64,000 nucleotides of DNA from Agreia sp. Leaf210 (GTDB taxonomy: Bacteria > Actinomycetota > Actinomycetes > Actinomycetales > Microbacteriaceae): assembly GCF_001421485.1 (NCBI RefSeq), contig NZ_LMKK01000002.1, forward strand, positions 653,561-717,560, read 5' to 3'. Both the position numbers and the translations under genes were made by a program. The stretch's first letter is position 1, and every line of letters starts with the position of its first letter. Shown here one piece after another: positions 15,419 to 24,712 of this stretch. A model generated the notes under the pieces. The model was not told where the DNA came from. It saw only the letters and a list, made by a program, of their open reading frames with translations, and did no database searches.

Positions 15419-15790
15419 ATGACCGACACCCTCACCCGAGAGATCGAGATCGGCGAGAGCCCGCAGCATCCCGTTCGACGCGTGCTGCGCCGCGCACGTG
15501 CCTGGGTCGAGCGGCACCCGCGCATCCGATTCGCCTATCGATTCGCGGTCGCGCTTCTCGGAGCCACCGTGGCCATCGTCGGGCTGATCCTGGTGCCGCT
15601 GCCGGGGCCGGGTTGGCTGATCGTGTTCCTCGGCATCGCGATTCTGGGCACCGAGTTCCCCGCCGCCCACCGCCTCGGTCAGTGGCTGAAACGTGTGCTC
15701 GCGAAGGCCCTGGCGCGCTGGAAGTCGTGGCGCGCATCCCGTGCGGCCCGTGAGTCAAGCACCTCCCGAACGGACACTCCGCGCGCCTAG
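15419..15790 (+). CDS. TIGR02611-type putative transmembrane protein (PGPGW motif)
   Basis: The protein has 123 residues with two close membrane segments (about 45-85) joined by the hallmark VPLPGPGWLIVFLG. Basic, amphipathic ends flank them. The family is common in actinobacteria and has no established function. The ATG at 15419 is preferred over the in-frame GTG three bases earlier because of the TAACGT element. The phosphoketolase gene follows after 42 bp on the same strand but has its own good ribosome site, so cotranscription is possible, not shown. Confidence 0.8.
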   Translation: MTDTLTREIEIGESPQHPVRRVLRRARAWVERHPRIRFAYRFAVALLGATVAIVGLILVPLPGPGWLIVFLGIAILGTEFPAAHRLGQWLKRVLAKALARWKSWRASRAARESSTSRTDTPRA

Positions 15791-15832
15791 GATGAGCAGC
15801 ACTTCACCCGTGCAGTGCAGAGGAGACGTTCC

Positions 15833-18376
15833 ATGACCGGTTCCGCATCCCCCCGCTCGTCCACCGTCGATGGGCTCCAGTCCCCCGTCATTCCGCGCGA
15901 CGCGCACAACCCCTGGTACCAGCGGGCGGCCGAACCGCTCGAGGGCGAAGCCCTGCTGCAGGTGGATGCATGGTGGCGTGCTGCGAACTACTTGTCTGTC
16001 GGGCAGATCTATCTGCTCGACAACCCTCTGCTCGAGCAGCCGCTCAGCCGAGACGATGTGAAGCCGCGCCTGCTGGGCCACTGGGGAACCACGCCCGGGC
16101 TCAACTTCGTCTACGCGCACCTGAACCGCATGATCCGGCAGCGCTCTCTGCCGACCCTCTACATCGCCGGCCCCGGCCACGGTGGGCCGGGCATGGTGGC
16201 CAACGCGTGGCTCGACGGCACCTACTCAGAGATCTACTCGAAGATCGATCAGTCGACCGACGGTATGCGCGCACTGTTCCGGCAATTCAGCTTCCCCGGC
16301 GGCATCCCGAGCCACGCGGCGCCCGAGACGCCCGGCTCGATCAACGAGGGAGGCGAACTCGGCTACTCGCTCTCGCACGCCTACGGGGCGGCCTTCGACA
16401 ACCCGAACCTGCTGGTCGCCGCGGTCATCGGCGACGGCGAGGCCGAGACCGGGCCGCTCGCCACGGCCTGGCACTCGAACAAGTTCATCGACCCGATGCA
16501 AGACGGCGTCGTGCTGCCGATCCTGCACCTCAACGGCTACAAGATCGCCAATCCCAGCGTGCTCGCGCGCATCCCCGAAGAAGACCTTCTCGCGCTGATG
16601 CGCGGCTACGGCCACAACCCGCACATCGTGTCGGGCGGCTTCGACGGTGAAGACCCGCTGCTGGTGCACGCCCGCATGGCCGAGACGCTCGACGCCGTGC
16701 TCAACGAGATCGCCGCCATCAAGCAGGATGCCGCCGACGGCACCCTCGAGGGCACACCCCGCTGGCCCATGATCATTCTGCGCACCCCCAAGGGCTGGAC
16801 CTGCCCCGTCGAGATCGACGGCCTGCCCGTCGAGAACACCTGGCGCGCCCATCAGGTTCCGCTGGCCAGCGCGCGCGATACCGAGGCGCACACCCGGCTG
16901 CTCGAATCGTGGATGAAGAAGTACAAGCCGGAGGAGCTGTTTGACCCCTCGGGCGCACCCACCCCCTTCGTCACGGGCCTCGCCCCCGAGGGCTACCTGC
17001 GTATGAGCGCGACGCCCTACTCGAACGGCGGGCTGCTGCGCCGAGAGCTCCGGATGCCGGACTTCCGCGAGTACGGGGTCGACGTCACGGCGCCCGGCCA
17101 CGAGACGGCCGAGGCGACGAAGGTCCTCGGCGGCTGGCTCGCCGATGTCATCCGCCTGAACCCCGACAACTTCCGCATCTTCGGGCCCGATGAGACGGCA
17201 TCCAACCGCCTGCAGGAGGTATACGAGGCGACCGACAAGCAGTGGAACGCCGAGATCCTGCCCGTCGACCTGAACCTCGCCCGGGCGGGCCGCGTCATGG
17301 AGATGCTCTCGGAGCACCAGTGCCAGGGCTGGCTCGAGGGGTACCTCCTCACCGGTCGGCACGGGCTGTTCAACTGCTACGAGGCGTTCATCCACATCGT
17401 CGACTCGATGTTCAACCAGCACGCCAAGTGGCTGCAGGTCGCCCGCTCGATTCCGTGGCGCCGCTCCGTCTCGAGCCTCAACTACCTGCTCTCGAGCCAC
17501 GTCTGGAGGCAGGACCACAACGGCTTCAGCCACCAGGACCCGGGATTCATCGACCACGTCGTGAACAAGAAGGCCGACGTCGTGCGGGTCTACCTGCCCG
17601 TCGATGCGAACACCCTGCTCTCGACCTACGACCACTGCCTGCGCAGCGTCGACTACATCAACGTGGTGGTCGCCGGAAAACAGCCCGGCCCGCAGTGGCT
17701 GAGCATGCCCGAGGCCGTGGCGCACTGCACCCGTGGGCTCGGAATCTGGGACTGGGCCGGCACCGAGCGACCGAGCGACGAGCCCGACATCGTGCTGGCG
17801 TGCGCCGGCGACATTCCGACCATCGAGACGCTCGCTGCCGCATCCCTGCTGCGCAAGCATTTGCCCGAGCTGCGCGTTCGCGTCGTGAATGTGATCGACC
17901 TGATGCGTCTGCAAGACGACACCGAGCATCCGCACGGCCTGTCGAACCGCGACTTCGACACCATCTTCACGACCGACAAGCCCATCGTGTTCGCGTATCA
18001 CGGCTACCCGTGGCTCATCCACCGGCTGACCTACAGGCGCGCCGCGAACGCCAACCTGCACGTGCGCGGATTCATCGAGAACGGCACGACGACCACGCCG
18101 TTCGACATGCTCATGCTCAACAACCTCGACCGCTACCACCTGGTGATCGACGCGATCGACCGGGTGCCCGGGCTGGGTTCGAAGGCCGCCGCGTTGCGAC
18201 AAGAGATGCAGGATGCGCGCATGCGCGCCCGGCAGTACACCCGCGAGCACGGCGAGGACATTCCCGAGGTCGCACAGTGGCTGTGGTCGGGCGAAGACGG
18301 AGTCGGCTTCGACCGACAGAACTACTCGGCGCGCGACGAGGTGGGAGCCGACCAGACCGGCGGCGACAACACCTAA
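15833..18376 (+). CDS. xfp: Phosphoketolase (xylulose-5-P / fructose-6-P)
   Basis: This 847-residue, thiamine-diphosphate enzyme cleaves xylulose 5-phosphate (and, in dual types, fructose 6-phosphate) to acetyl phosphate plus a triose or tetrose phosphate. Family blocks seen are [118 protein letters not shown], and [19 protein letters not shown]. The length is slightly above the usual 790-830. GAGGAG upstream fixes the ATG at 15833. Its position next to the fructose operon suggests diversion of fructose-derived phosphates to acetyl phosphate; no acetate kinase is in the window. Confidence 0.95.
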   Translation: MTGSASPRSSTVDGLQSPVIPRDAHNPWYQRAAEPLEGEALLQVDAWWRAANYLSVGQIYLLDNPLLEQPLSRDDVKPRLLGHWGTTPGLNFVYAHLNRMIRQRSLPTLYIAGPGHGGPGMVANAWLDGTYSEIYSKIDQSTDGMRALFRQFSFPGGIPSHAAPETPGSINEGGELGYSLSHAYGAAFDNPNLLVAAVIGDGEAETGPLATAWHSNKFIDPMQDGVVLPILHLNGYKIANPSVLARIPEEDLLALMRGYGHNPHIVSGGFDGEDPLLVHARMAETLDAVLNEIAAIKQDAADGTLEGTPRWPMIILRTPKGWTCPVEIDGLPVENTWRAHQVPLASARDTEAHTRLLESWMKKYKPEELFDPSGAPTPFVTGLAPEGYLRMSATPYSNGGLLRRELRMPDFREYGVDVTAPGHETAEATKVLGGWLADVIRLNPDNFRIFGPDETASNRLQEVYEATDKQWNAEILPVDLNLARAGRVMEMLSEHQCQGWLEGYLLTGRHGLFNCYEAFIHIVDSMFNQHAKWLQVARSIPWRRSVSSLNYLLSSHVWRQDHNGFSHQDPGFIDHVVNKKADVVRVYLPVDANTLLSTYDHCLRSVDYINVVVAGKQPGPQWLSMPEAVAHCTRGLGIWDWAGTERPSDEPDIVLACAGDIPTIETLAAASLLRKHLPELRVRVVNVIDLMRLQDDTEHPHGLSNRDFDTIFTTDKPIVFAYHGYPWLIHRLTYRRAANANLHVRGFIENGTTTTPFDMLMLNNLDRYHLVIDAIDRVPGLGSKAAALRQEMQDARMRARQYTREHGEDIPEVAQWLWSGEDGVGFDRQNYSARDEVGADQTGGDNT

Positions 18377-18452
18377 GCGGGCACGCCTGCGCGGGCGCCA
18401 GGCCCCCTGATGAGGGTGTCGCGGTCGGTGACTCCTCTGCCACACTCGGAGC

Positions 18453-18947
18453 ATGCCAGACACACAGCCTCCTGCTCCGGGCACGCCGCGGTTCCCCGCA
18501 TCGCCGCCCGTCAGCGACTACGGAACGCCTCCGCCGCAGGCGCCCCCGGCAAACCCGTCGCCTGCTTACTACGCATCCAGCCAGTACCCCGCCGCGCCCT
18601 ACGCACCCGGCACGATTCGGCCGAAGACGGGGCCGGGAGGGCTCGCTCTCTTGTCATTGATCATCGGCGGTATGGCGCTGCTCGGATCGTTCATACCCTT
18701 TCTGAACTACATCACCGGCTTCTTCGCGTTCATAGCCCTGGTTCTGGGTGTCATCGCGATCTTCCTCAAAGGACGCAAGAAGACCCTCGCGATCGTCGCA
18801 AGCAGCGTGTCGTTGCTCGCGCTCATCCTCTCGATCGTTCTGGCTCTCGTGTACACGGGACTCTTCGTCGACGGCGTCGACGACAGCTACGGCTCGGACT
18901 ACCCCTCGAGCCTCGACGGCACGAAGTTCTCCTTCGCCGCCAAGTAG
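18453..18947 (+). CDS. DUF4190-like membrane protein with proline-rich head
   Basis: The protein has 164 residues. Residues 1-60 are Pro/Ala/Tyr-rich (PPPQAPPANPSPAYY, YPAAPYAPG), probably cytoplasmic and disordered. Two hydrophobic blocks follow: about 66-105 (LALLSLIIGGMALLGSFIPF and ITGFFAFIALVLGVIAIFL) and 112-133. A short acidic Tyr/Ser-rich tail completes it. The layout matches small actinobacterial DUF4190-type proteins of unknown role. The ATG has CACACT 6 nt upstream, a weak version of the leaderless element. Confidence 0.78.
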   Translation: MPDTQPPAPGTPRFPASPPVSDYGTPPPQAPPANPSPAYYASSQYPAAPYAPGTIRPKTGPGGLALLSLIIGGMALLGSFIPFLNYITGFFAFIALVLGVIAIFLKGRKKTLAIVASSVSLLALILSIVLALVYTGLFVDGVDDSYGSDYPSSLDGTKFSFAAK

Positions 18948-19023
18948 ACGCGACAACGCGACAGCCGCAGTCCTATGGTGGTGACCACAGTGTTCTTTCC
19001 GTTCGATCGAAAGGAAGCCGCTC

Positions 19024-19827
19024 ATGCCGTCACCGCAGCCGGTCGTCTTCATCCATGGTCTGTGGGTGCACGCATCCAGCTGGCAGCCCTGGATCGATCT
19101 GTTCGAACACGAGGGCTACACCGCTGTCGCCCCGCTCTGGCCGGGTGAACACGACAGCGTCGAAGCCTCGCGAGCGCACGCCCACGATGCTGCAGACAAG
19201 ACGATCGACGACGTCGTCTCGCACTTTCAGACCATCGCCGACTCGTTCGATGTGCAGCCCATCCTCATCGGACACTCGTTCGGCGGCCTGATCGTCGAGA
19301 AGCTGTTGGGGCAGGGCTACGGGGCCGCCGGAGTGGCCATCGATCCGGCCCAGATCAAGGGCGTGCTCCCGTTGCCGCTGAATCAACTCCGGTCGTCATT
19401 GCCCGTGCTGAGCAATCCCGGCAATCTTCACAAGGCCGTCTCCCTCACCGAGGAGCAGTGGCGGTTCAGCTTCGGCAACGCGCTGAGCGCCGACGAATCG
19501 TCGGCGCTCTGGAACGCGTGGAACATCCCCTCGCCCGCGAGGCCTCTCTTCCAGGCCGCCGTGGCGAACTTCGCTCTGCACTCGGAGGCCGAGGTCGCTA
19601 CCGGCAACGACGATCGCGCTCCCCTGCTGCTGATCGCCGGAGGCCGCGACCACACCGTTCCCGAGACCGTCGTCGATGCGACCCTCAGGCAGTATCGCGA
19701 CTCGAACGCGGTGACCGAGCTCATCACCTTCACCGACCGCGGTCACTCGCTCACCATCGATCACGGCTGGAACCAGCTCGCCACCGAGATCCTCATCTGG
19801 CTCCGTCAGCAGTCGCTCGCACAGTAG
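19024..19827 (+). CDS. Alpha/beta hydrolase
   Basis: The protein has 267 residues. The oxyanion region VVFIHGLWVHASSW and nucleophile elbow LIGHSFGGLIVEKLL are clear. The acid is probably in LIAGGRDHTVPETV and the histidine in FTDRGHSLTIDHGW. This is a cytosolic esterase or lipase-like hydrolase of unknown substrate. AAAGGAAG precedes the ATG. It is followed convergently by the secreted PAP2 phosphatase gene. Confidence 0.88.
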   Translation: MPSPQPVVFIHGLWVHASSWQPWIDLFEHEGYTAVAPLWPGEHDSVEASRAHAHDAADKTIDDVVSHFQTIADSFDVQPILIGHSFGGLIVEKLLGQGYGAAGVAIDPAQIKGVLPLPLNQLRSSLPVLSNPGNLHKAVSLTEEQWRFSFGNALSADESSALWNAWNIPSPARPLFQAAVANFALHSEAEVATGNDDRAPLLLIAGGRDHTVPETVVDATLRQYRDSNAVTELITFTDRGHSLTIDHGWNQLATEILIWLRQQSLAQ

Positions 19828-19855
19828 TTCTGCGGCGGGCGACACGACGACGACG

Positions 19856-21481
19856 TCAGCGAGTGCGTTTGCGCCGCAGCCCCAGCGCCGCGACCATACC
19901 CAGCCCCAGCAGGGTGGCCGCGATCGAACCGATCACGACGGGCTCGGCATCCAGCCCGGTCGCCGCGAGCGACGACGACGTCGACGATCCGGATGCGACA
20001 GCCGCGGCACCCGGGTCCGTCGCGTTCGGCGCCACCACGGGCAGAACGGCGGCCTGGCCGCCGACCGACGCGACCGTCACGGATCCGTCGGCGTTCAGCT
20101 GCACCGTGGCACTCGTCGCCGCGGCCAGATTCAGCCGCTGCCACGATCCCGCGGCCGAACCGCTGAGATCGAGCGGATCGCCCGACGAGATCTGAGTCTG
20201 AGCCAGAACGGAGGCGCGCTGAGCGTCGCTCAGGCTCGGGAAGGTGCTGAGGAGGAGGTTCTCCGCGCCCGCGGGCACCGACGGGGCCTGGTTAGCCGAA
20301 CCGGTCTTTACGAATCCGTAGTCGAGTCGCTCGCCATAGACGGCGACCGCGCTGGCGCGATCGGTCACGATCTGCGAGGTGCCGCCCGGGATCGCCTGGC
20401 CACCGTAGGGGTTCGACTGATACGCCGAACCTCGGGCCAGGCACGCGTCGAGGGTTCCACCGCACTGCTGCTGCAGGTAGTCGGTCAGCTCTTTCTGCGC
20501 GGGCTCGAGCACCTCGGTGCGGTACTTCGTGTCAGACCAGCGGGCTGCGAGCGCCGCCTCGCCGGCGATGCGTCCGCCCATGATGTCGAGCGGGTAGTGA
20601 ACGCCGAGAACGATGCGGTCGTTGCCGGCTTCGGATGCGCGGGCCAGGATCTCGGGGGCGAGGCTCGGCAGCAGCGTGGCGAGAGTGATGCCCGCCTGGT
20701 AGGCGGTCGTCGTGTGGCCGCTGGGGAAGGCGCCGCCGGTGCAGATTCCGGTGGCGTTGTACGAGGCACTGAGGCTCACGTCGTTGGTCGAGAACTGGTG
20801 CGTCGTGTCGACGACCGCGGGAACGCGCGTGATCAGCAGGTTTCCCTGCGACGAGGCGTAGGGCGTGCCGACACGGTTCGCCGTCAGCGACGAGGCGTTC
20901 ACGACCGTCGGCGCGCATGCCGCATCGTCGCCGGCCACCGCTGGTGTCGTCGGGTCGGTCGGCAGATACGGGCGGGGGTAGCTGAAAGCGGCCTTCGATG
21001 CACCCGTGCTCACGTAGGCACCGCTGGTTCCGTTCGAGCTGTTGATCAGGGCAGTGGTCAGTGGCAGCGATCCGTTCTGTCGTCCGGCCACGTAGATCGG
21101 GGCGAGCACAGAGCCGAGCGCGGTCGAGATCGTGATCGACTGGTCGTAGCTCGTGTTTCCGGTCGTCTGGTATTCGGCATCCTGCAAGGCCAGGAACTGC
21201 TGCGCCGGCGTCGCATGACCGTTGATCCACACCGCGAGCTCGTCGTTGCGGGCGAGCGTGGGGCCGTCGACGACGGTTCCGTGCAGGTCGTTCACGCCAC
21301 TCGTCTGCCACAGCGAGGTGAAGCCGCTCAGCAGTGACGGCAGATCGGGCTTGGCCGTGTCGCTCGGGTAAGGAGCGGCAGCCGTCGCTGCGAGGGGAGC
21401 GCTCAGCGCGAGGAGAGCGACGGTGACGAGAGGGATCGTCACCGTTCCGGAGAGACGAAGGAATCGGGTTCGTTGGTTCAC
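19856..21481 (-). CDS. Secreted PAP2 acid phosphatase with sortase-type C-terminus
   Basis: The protein has 541 residues. A signal peptide (about 1-35, RFLRLSGTVTIPLVTVALLALSA... ending in ATAA) leads to an exported PAP2/haloperoxidase-fold phosphatase. The active-site pieces are SYPRPYLP, CTGGAFPSGHTTTAYQAG and NDRIVLGVHYPLDIMGG. The C-terminus reads SLAATG (504-509), then a hydrophobic helix, then RRKR. This is a cell-wall sorting signal of the LAxTG type used by class E sortases. The protein should therefore be wall-anchored or membrane-retained, dephosphorylating extracellular substrates. The GTG start has TAGCGT 6 nt upstream. No sortase gene is in the window. Confidence 0.9.
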   Translation of the reverse strand: MNQRTRFLRLSGTVTIPLVTVALLALSAPLAATAAAPYPSDTAKPDLPSLLSGFTSLWQTSGVNDLHGTVVDGPTLARNDELAVWINGHATPAQQFLALQDAEYQTTGNTSYDQSITISTALGSVLAPIYVAGRQNGSLPLTTALINSSNGTSGAYVSTGASKAAFSYPRPYLPTDPTTPAVAGDDAACAPTVVNASSLTANRVGTPYASSQGNLLITRVPAVVDTTHQFSTNDVSLSASYNATGICTGGAFPSGHTTTAYQAGITLATLLPSLAPEILARASEAGNDRIVLGVHYPLDIMGGRIAGEAALAARWSDTKYRTEVLEPAQKELTDYLQQQCGGTLDACLARGSAYQSNPYGGQAIPGGTSQIVTDRASAVAVYGERLDYGFVKTGSANQAPSVPAGAENLLLSTFPSLSDAQRASVLAQTQISSGDPLDLSGSAAGSWQRLNLAAATSATVQLNADGSVTVASVGGQAAVLPVVAPNATDPGAAAVASGSSTSSSLAATGLDAEPVVIGSIAATLLGLGMVAALGLRRKRTR

Positions 21482-21487
21482 GGAGTA

Positions 21488-21493
21488 ACGCTA
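21488..21493 (-). promoter_or_regulatory. Leaderless -10 TAGCGT of the PAP2 gene
   Basis: Minus-strand TAGCGT ends 6 nt before the GTG start at 21481. Confidence 0.5.
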
Positions 21494-21635
21494 GATCGAT
21501 CGAGGTCGAGGGTGGGTGAACTCTGCGTGAACGGCCCCGCGGCCTCAACATCATGCACACCCGATACCGTTCGCCCCGAACAGGGGGCACCGTCCTGCCC
21601 CACCGAGAGACCTATCGATGTCATGATTAATTCCC

Positions 21636-22886
21636 GTGAGTGCCTCCCAGCTATCCGACCCCGCATCCTCTTCTGGAGCGAGCGCGGAGCTCGATCGCAT
21701 CATCGAGGGCGGCCTCGTACGCACCCGTTTCCAGCCCATTTTCGACCTCGACTCCATGTCGGTGGTGGCCTACGGAACGAGCACACGAGGGCCGAAGGAC
21801 TCCCCTCTGGAATCGCAGGACGTGCTCCTCACCGCGGCCCGGGACTCCGGCAGAATCGTCGACTTCGACACCGTGAGCCGCGCCGGTGCGATCCTCACCT
21901 CGGAGCGTTCCGGCCTCTCGGCGCCCCGAAGCCTGTTCTTCAGTGCAGCCCCCTCGACGGTGGCCAGACTCGCCGACGACGAGACGGCGCTGGCGCATCC
22001 GATGGTTCTCGAGATCGCGGGTCACACTCTGATCGATACCGATCTCGCTCCTCTCCTTCGGGCCATCGTGCGCATCAGAGACCAGGGCTGGGCGATCGCG
22101 ATCACCGAGGTGGGCGTCGACCCGCACACCCTGGCTCTGCTGCCCGCCGTCGCGCCGGATGTGATCTGCCTCGACCTGCAGATCGTCAGCGACCTGCCCG
22201 ACCAGCGACTCGCATCCGTTCTCAGCGGCGTCTCGGCGTACGCCGAAGCGACCGGATGCCTCGTGCTGGCGCACGGGGTCGAGACCGAACAGCAGCTCGT
22301 CACCGCCAGGGCGCTCGGAGCGACGCTGGCCCAGGGGCCGCTCTTCGGCGGTGCCGCGGAGCTGCCGACGACGCTTCCCTATCTCTCCGGCGTACGACCC
22401 GCACCGTCGGGACGCCTCGCCGGGCTTCGGCAAGACACTCCCTTCTCCGTCGCAGCGGAACGGCGCGAGGCACGCGTCTCGAACAGCGGACTCCTGCTGC
22501 AGATCAGCCTGTTCCTCGAGGCCCATGCCGCCCTCGAAGGCGATTCCGCCCTCGTGTTCGGCACATTCCAGCACCGAGAGAACTTCGACGACCGGGCCGT
22601 GGAACGGTACTACCCCCTGGGCCTCACGGCGGCTTTCGTCGGCGTGTTCGGCCACGGATTCGACCAGCTCGACCTCGACGACTCCGTGTGCGGCGTCGAA
22701 CTCGACGTCGCCGATCCACTTGTCGCCGAGTGGAACGTCGTGGTGATCTCGCCGAACTTCGCTGCGACCCTCACGGCGCGTCAGCTCGGCGACCCCTCGC
22801 CGACGAACGACACCTACGAGTTCATCCTCACCCACGACCGCCGACTCACGATCGAGGCGGCTCGCACGCTGGTGGCACGGCTCTAG
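21636..22886 (+). CDS. Degenerate EAL domain with C-terminal DICT sensory domain
   Basis: The protein has 416 residues. The first half (about 18-245) aligns by pattern with EAL phosphodiesterases: TRFQPIFDLDSMSVVAYG, FFSAAPSTVARL, VLEIAGH, DVICLDLQIVSDLP, and AHGVETEQQLVTARALGATLAQGPLFG. The catalytic EAL triplet is replaced (YGTSTRG where YEALLRG is expected) and AEGVE has become AHGVE, so cyclic-di-GMP hydrolysis is unlikely. The second half (about 285-415) matches the DICT sensory domain (FGTFQHRENFDDRAVERYYPLG, WNVVVISPNFAATLTARQLGD). It is probably a cytosolic binding or signalling protein. GTG start. Confidence 0.82.
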   Translation: MSASQLSDPASSSGASAELDRIIEGGLVRTRFQPIFDLDSMSVVAYGTSTRGPKDSPLESQDVLLTAARDSGRIVDFDTVSRAGAILTSERSGLSAPRSLFFSAAPSTVARLADDETALAHPMVLEIAGHTLIDTDLAPLLRAIVRIRDQGWAIAITEVGVDPHTLALLPAVAPDVICLDLQIVSDLPDQRLASVLSGVSAYAEATGCLVLAHGVETEQQLVTARALGATLAQGPLFGGAAELPTTLPYLSGVRPAPSGRLAGLRQDTPFSVAAERREARVSNSGLLLQISLFLEAHAALEGDSALVFGTFQHRENFDDRAVERYYPLGLTAAFVGVFGHGFDQLDLDDSVCGVELDVADPLVAEWNVVVISPNFAATLTARQLGDPSPTNDTYEFILTHDRRLTIEAARTLVARL

Positions 22887-22900
22887 GAGCGGCGGCCGGT

Positions 22901-23449
22901 TCAGGCGCCGGTGTTGCTCATCAGCCGTGGGAGATCGGCGAGAACGGTTCGCGCGTTCTCCTCCGCCGTCAGATCCCGCGCCACGGCGAAGAGCCGCACG
23001 GCGTCTTCTATCCGGGAGCGGGCCTCGAGTCGCTGACCGTCTTTGATGGCGTGCCCGGCGAGCAGCAGAGCGGCGCGACCCCCGTAGCGCGCGTCGTCGG
23101 TCGCCTCGGCCAGCTGATGGAGCAGGAGCGAGAGCTGCGCGCTGGCCGTGCGGTCAGCTCGATCGACTTCGGCCGTGGCGCGCATGTAGACGGCGAACAT
23201 CAGTGCGTCGAGAAGAACCTCGAGGGGAGAATCGACTGCGCCAAGCACCGGCATGCTGCGCCCCTTCGCGGTCTCGAGTTGCAGATGCCACTCGCCGTCG
23301 ACGACCTGCAGCACGGCGGAATGCGGCGAATCGGCACCGAGATCGAAGCTGCCAGCGTGCCGGCGAGACAGCCGTCGCCACCCGATCGCGGTCGCGTTCC
23401 GGCTCATCCAGTCATCGACGGCCCGTGCGGCGTCGTTTCCCGATTCCAT
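22901..23449 (-). CDS. Hypothetical protein
   Basis: The protein has 182 residues. The N-terminal part (about 15-60) is rich in aromatic residues and His (GWRRLSRRHAGSFDLGADSPHSAVLQVVDGEWHLQLE). The rest is a mostly helical region resembling tetratricopeptide-like packing (ALMFAVYMRATAEVDRAD, GRAALLLAGHAIKDGQRLEARSRIEDAVRLFAVARDL). It has no signal peptide or membrane segment. It converges on the EAL-DICT gene with 14 bp between stops and is divergent from the adaptor/ABC operon, sharing the 216-bp spacer with the 19-bp palindrome. I do not recognise the family. Confidence 0.7.
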   Translation of the reverse strand: MESGNDAARAVDDWMSRNATAIGWRRLSRRHAGSFDLGADSPHSAVLQVVDGEWHLQLETAKGRSMPVLGAVDSPLEVLLDALMFAVYMRATAEVDRADRTASAQLSLLLHQLAEATDDARYGGRAALLLAGHAIKDGQRLEARSRIEDAVRLFAVARDLTAEENARTVLADLPRLMSNTGA

Positions 23450-23513
23450 CGATCATGCCCCTTCCGCGACCGCCTCTAATCTCGCATGTGACGCGCATAC
23501 ATCAGAGTCCACT

Positions 23514-23532
23514 ATGAGACTCGGAGTCTCAT
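23514..23532. promoter_or_regulatory. Perfect 9-bp palindrome, candidate operator
   Basis: ATGAGACTC and GAGTCTCAT flank a single central G. It lies in the spacer between divergent genes, 134 bp upstream of the adaptor gene start and 65 bp upstream of the hypothetical gene's start. A short perfect symmetric site between divergent promoters is what a dimeric repressor would use. No regulator is encoded next to it, so the ligand protein is unknown. Confidence 0.5.
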
Positions 23533-23665
23533 GATGGTCGACCTCGCGCGCCCGAGAGCCGACATGCCGCGTGAGAGGCTGATGGACACCGATGTATCCT
23601 CGGCGTCACACTGCGACATTCTTCTTTCTGCAATAGTCGATGGGGTACTGAACGAAGGAGTGGGC

Positions 23666-24712
23666 GTGGGCGTGGTTCGAAAATGGGTCTTCCCAGTAGT
23701 GCGCATTCTGCTGGTCGCGGCTATCGCCGTGGCACTGGGCAAGCTCGCGTTCTTCCCCGACAAGACCGACGAGGTGTCTGCGGTTCCCACCGGAGAGATC
23801 GTCGAACCTGTGATCCCCGTCGCCCTAGGAACGATCGTGAACGATGTCGTGGTCCAGTCCACGGTCACGGCAGATCCGGCCGCGCCGCTCAAGTCGACCG
23901 CTGCCGGTACCGTCGACGAGATCTTCTTCCCCCAGGGGTCGGTCGTCGCCGCCGGCGACACCGTCTTCGACGTCAAGGTCGAGATCGTGCGCTCACCCGA
24001 GGACAGCATCGATGACGAGGGCAAGACGAAGCCCAAGATCTACCGCTACGAGCAGGTCGTCGCCCCTGCCGCCGGCGTGCTCAGCTCGCTCGGTGTGATC
24101 TCAGGGCAAGACGTGACGATCGGCATGGTCGCCGGGCAGATCGCTCCGCCCACCTTCTCTGTCTCGGGCTCGCTGAAGCCTGAGCAGCGCTACCGTCTGG
24201 TCGACCAGCCGACAGACGCGTCGATCTCCATCACCGGCGGTCCCGCCGCATTCACCTGCACAGGGCTGCGCATCACGACCCCGCTGTCTGGCAGCGAGGG
24301 TGGCGGTACCGGTGGCGATACGACAGGCGGCGAAACAACTGGCGGAACAAGCGCGGGAACGGGCGGCGGTTCGAACACCACCGTCAGCTGCCCGATTCCC
24401 AGTGAGGTCACCGTCTTCTCCGGCCTCGCCGCCGAGATGACCATCTCCGGCGGAAAAGCCGAGAACGTTCTCGTCGTGCCGACGACGGCCGTGCGCGGGG
24501 CTGCGCTGAGCGGCACGGTCTGGGTATCTCGTGTCGACGGCGGCACAGAGGAGCGTGCCGTGGGCCTCGGCCTGAACGACGGAAGCCAGGTCGAGATCAC
24601 CGGAGGGCTGGTCGAAGGCGATCAGATCCTGCAATTCGCGCCCGGCGCGCTGGCCGATCCGTCGGGGTGCCCGCCCGGTGCGACGGACTGCGGTGGGGTC
24701 ATCGTCAGGTGA
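23666..24712 (+). CDS. MacA/HlyD-like membrane fusion (adaptor) protein
   Basis: The protein has 348 residues. One N-terminal membrane anchor (about 3-25, WVFPVVRILLVAAIAVALGKLAF) is followed by extracytoplasmic lipoyl/barrel-sandwich halves (AAGTVDEIFFPQGSVVAAGDTVFDV and VVAPAAGVLSSLGVISGQDVTIG). A Gly/Thr-rich loop (GGGTGGDTTGGETTGG) and a beta-barrel region (NVLVVPTTAVRGAALSGTVWV) follow. It should couple to the ABC transporter encoded next. The GTG at 23666 is chosen because GAAGGAG sits 5 nt upstream; the longer frame has no ribosome site. Its stop overlaps the ATPase start (GTGA). Adaptors of this kind in a monoderm organism probably act on envelope-located substrates such as peptides or lipids. 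Confidence 0.87.
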   Translation: MGVVRKWVFPVVRILLVAAIAVALGKLAFFPDKTDEVSAVPTGEIVEPVIPVALGTIVNDVVVQSTVTADPAAPLKSTAAGTVDEIFFPQGSVVAAGDTVFDVKVEIVRSPEDSIDDEGKTKPKIYRYEQVVAPAAGVLSSLGVISGQDVTIGMVAGQIAPPTFSVSGSLKPEQRYRLVDQPTDASISITGGPAAFTCTGLRITTPLSGSEGGGTGGDTTGGETTGGTSAGTGGGSNTTVSCPIPSEVTVFSGLAAEMTISGGKAENVLVVPTTAVRGAALSGTVWVSRVDGGTEERAVGLGLNDGSQVEITGGLVEGDQILQFAPGALADPSGCPPGATDCGGVIVR

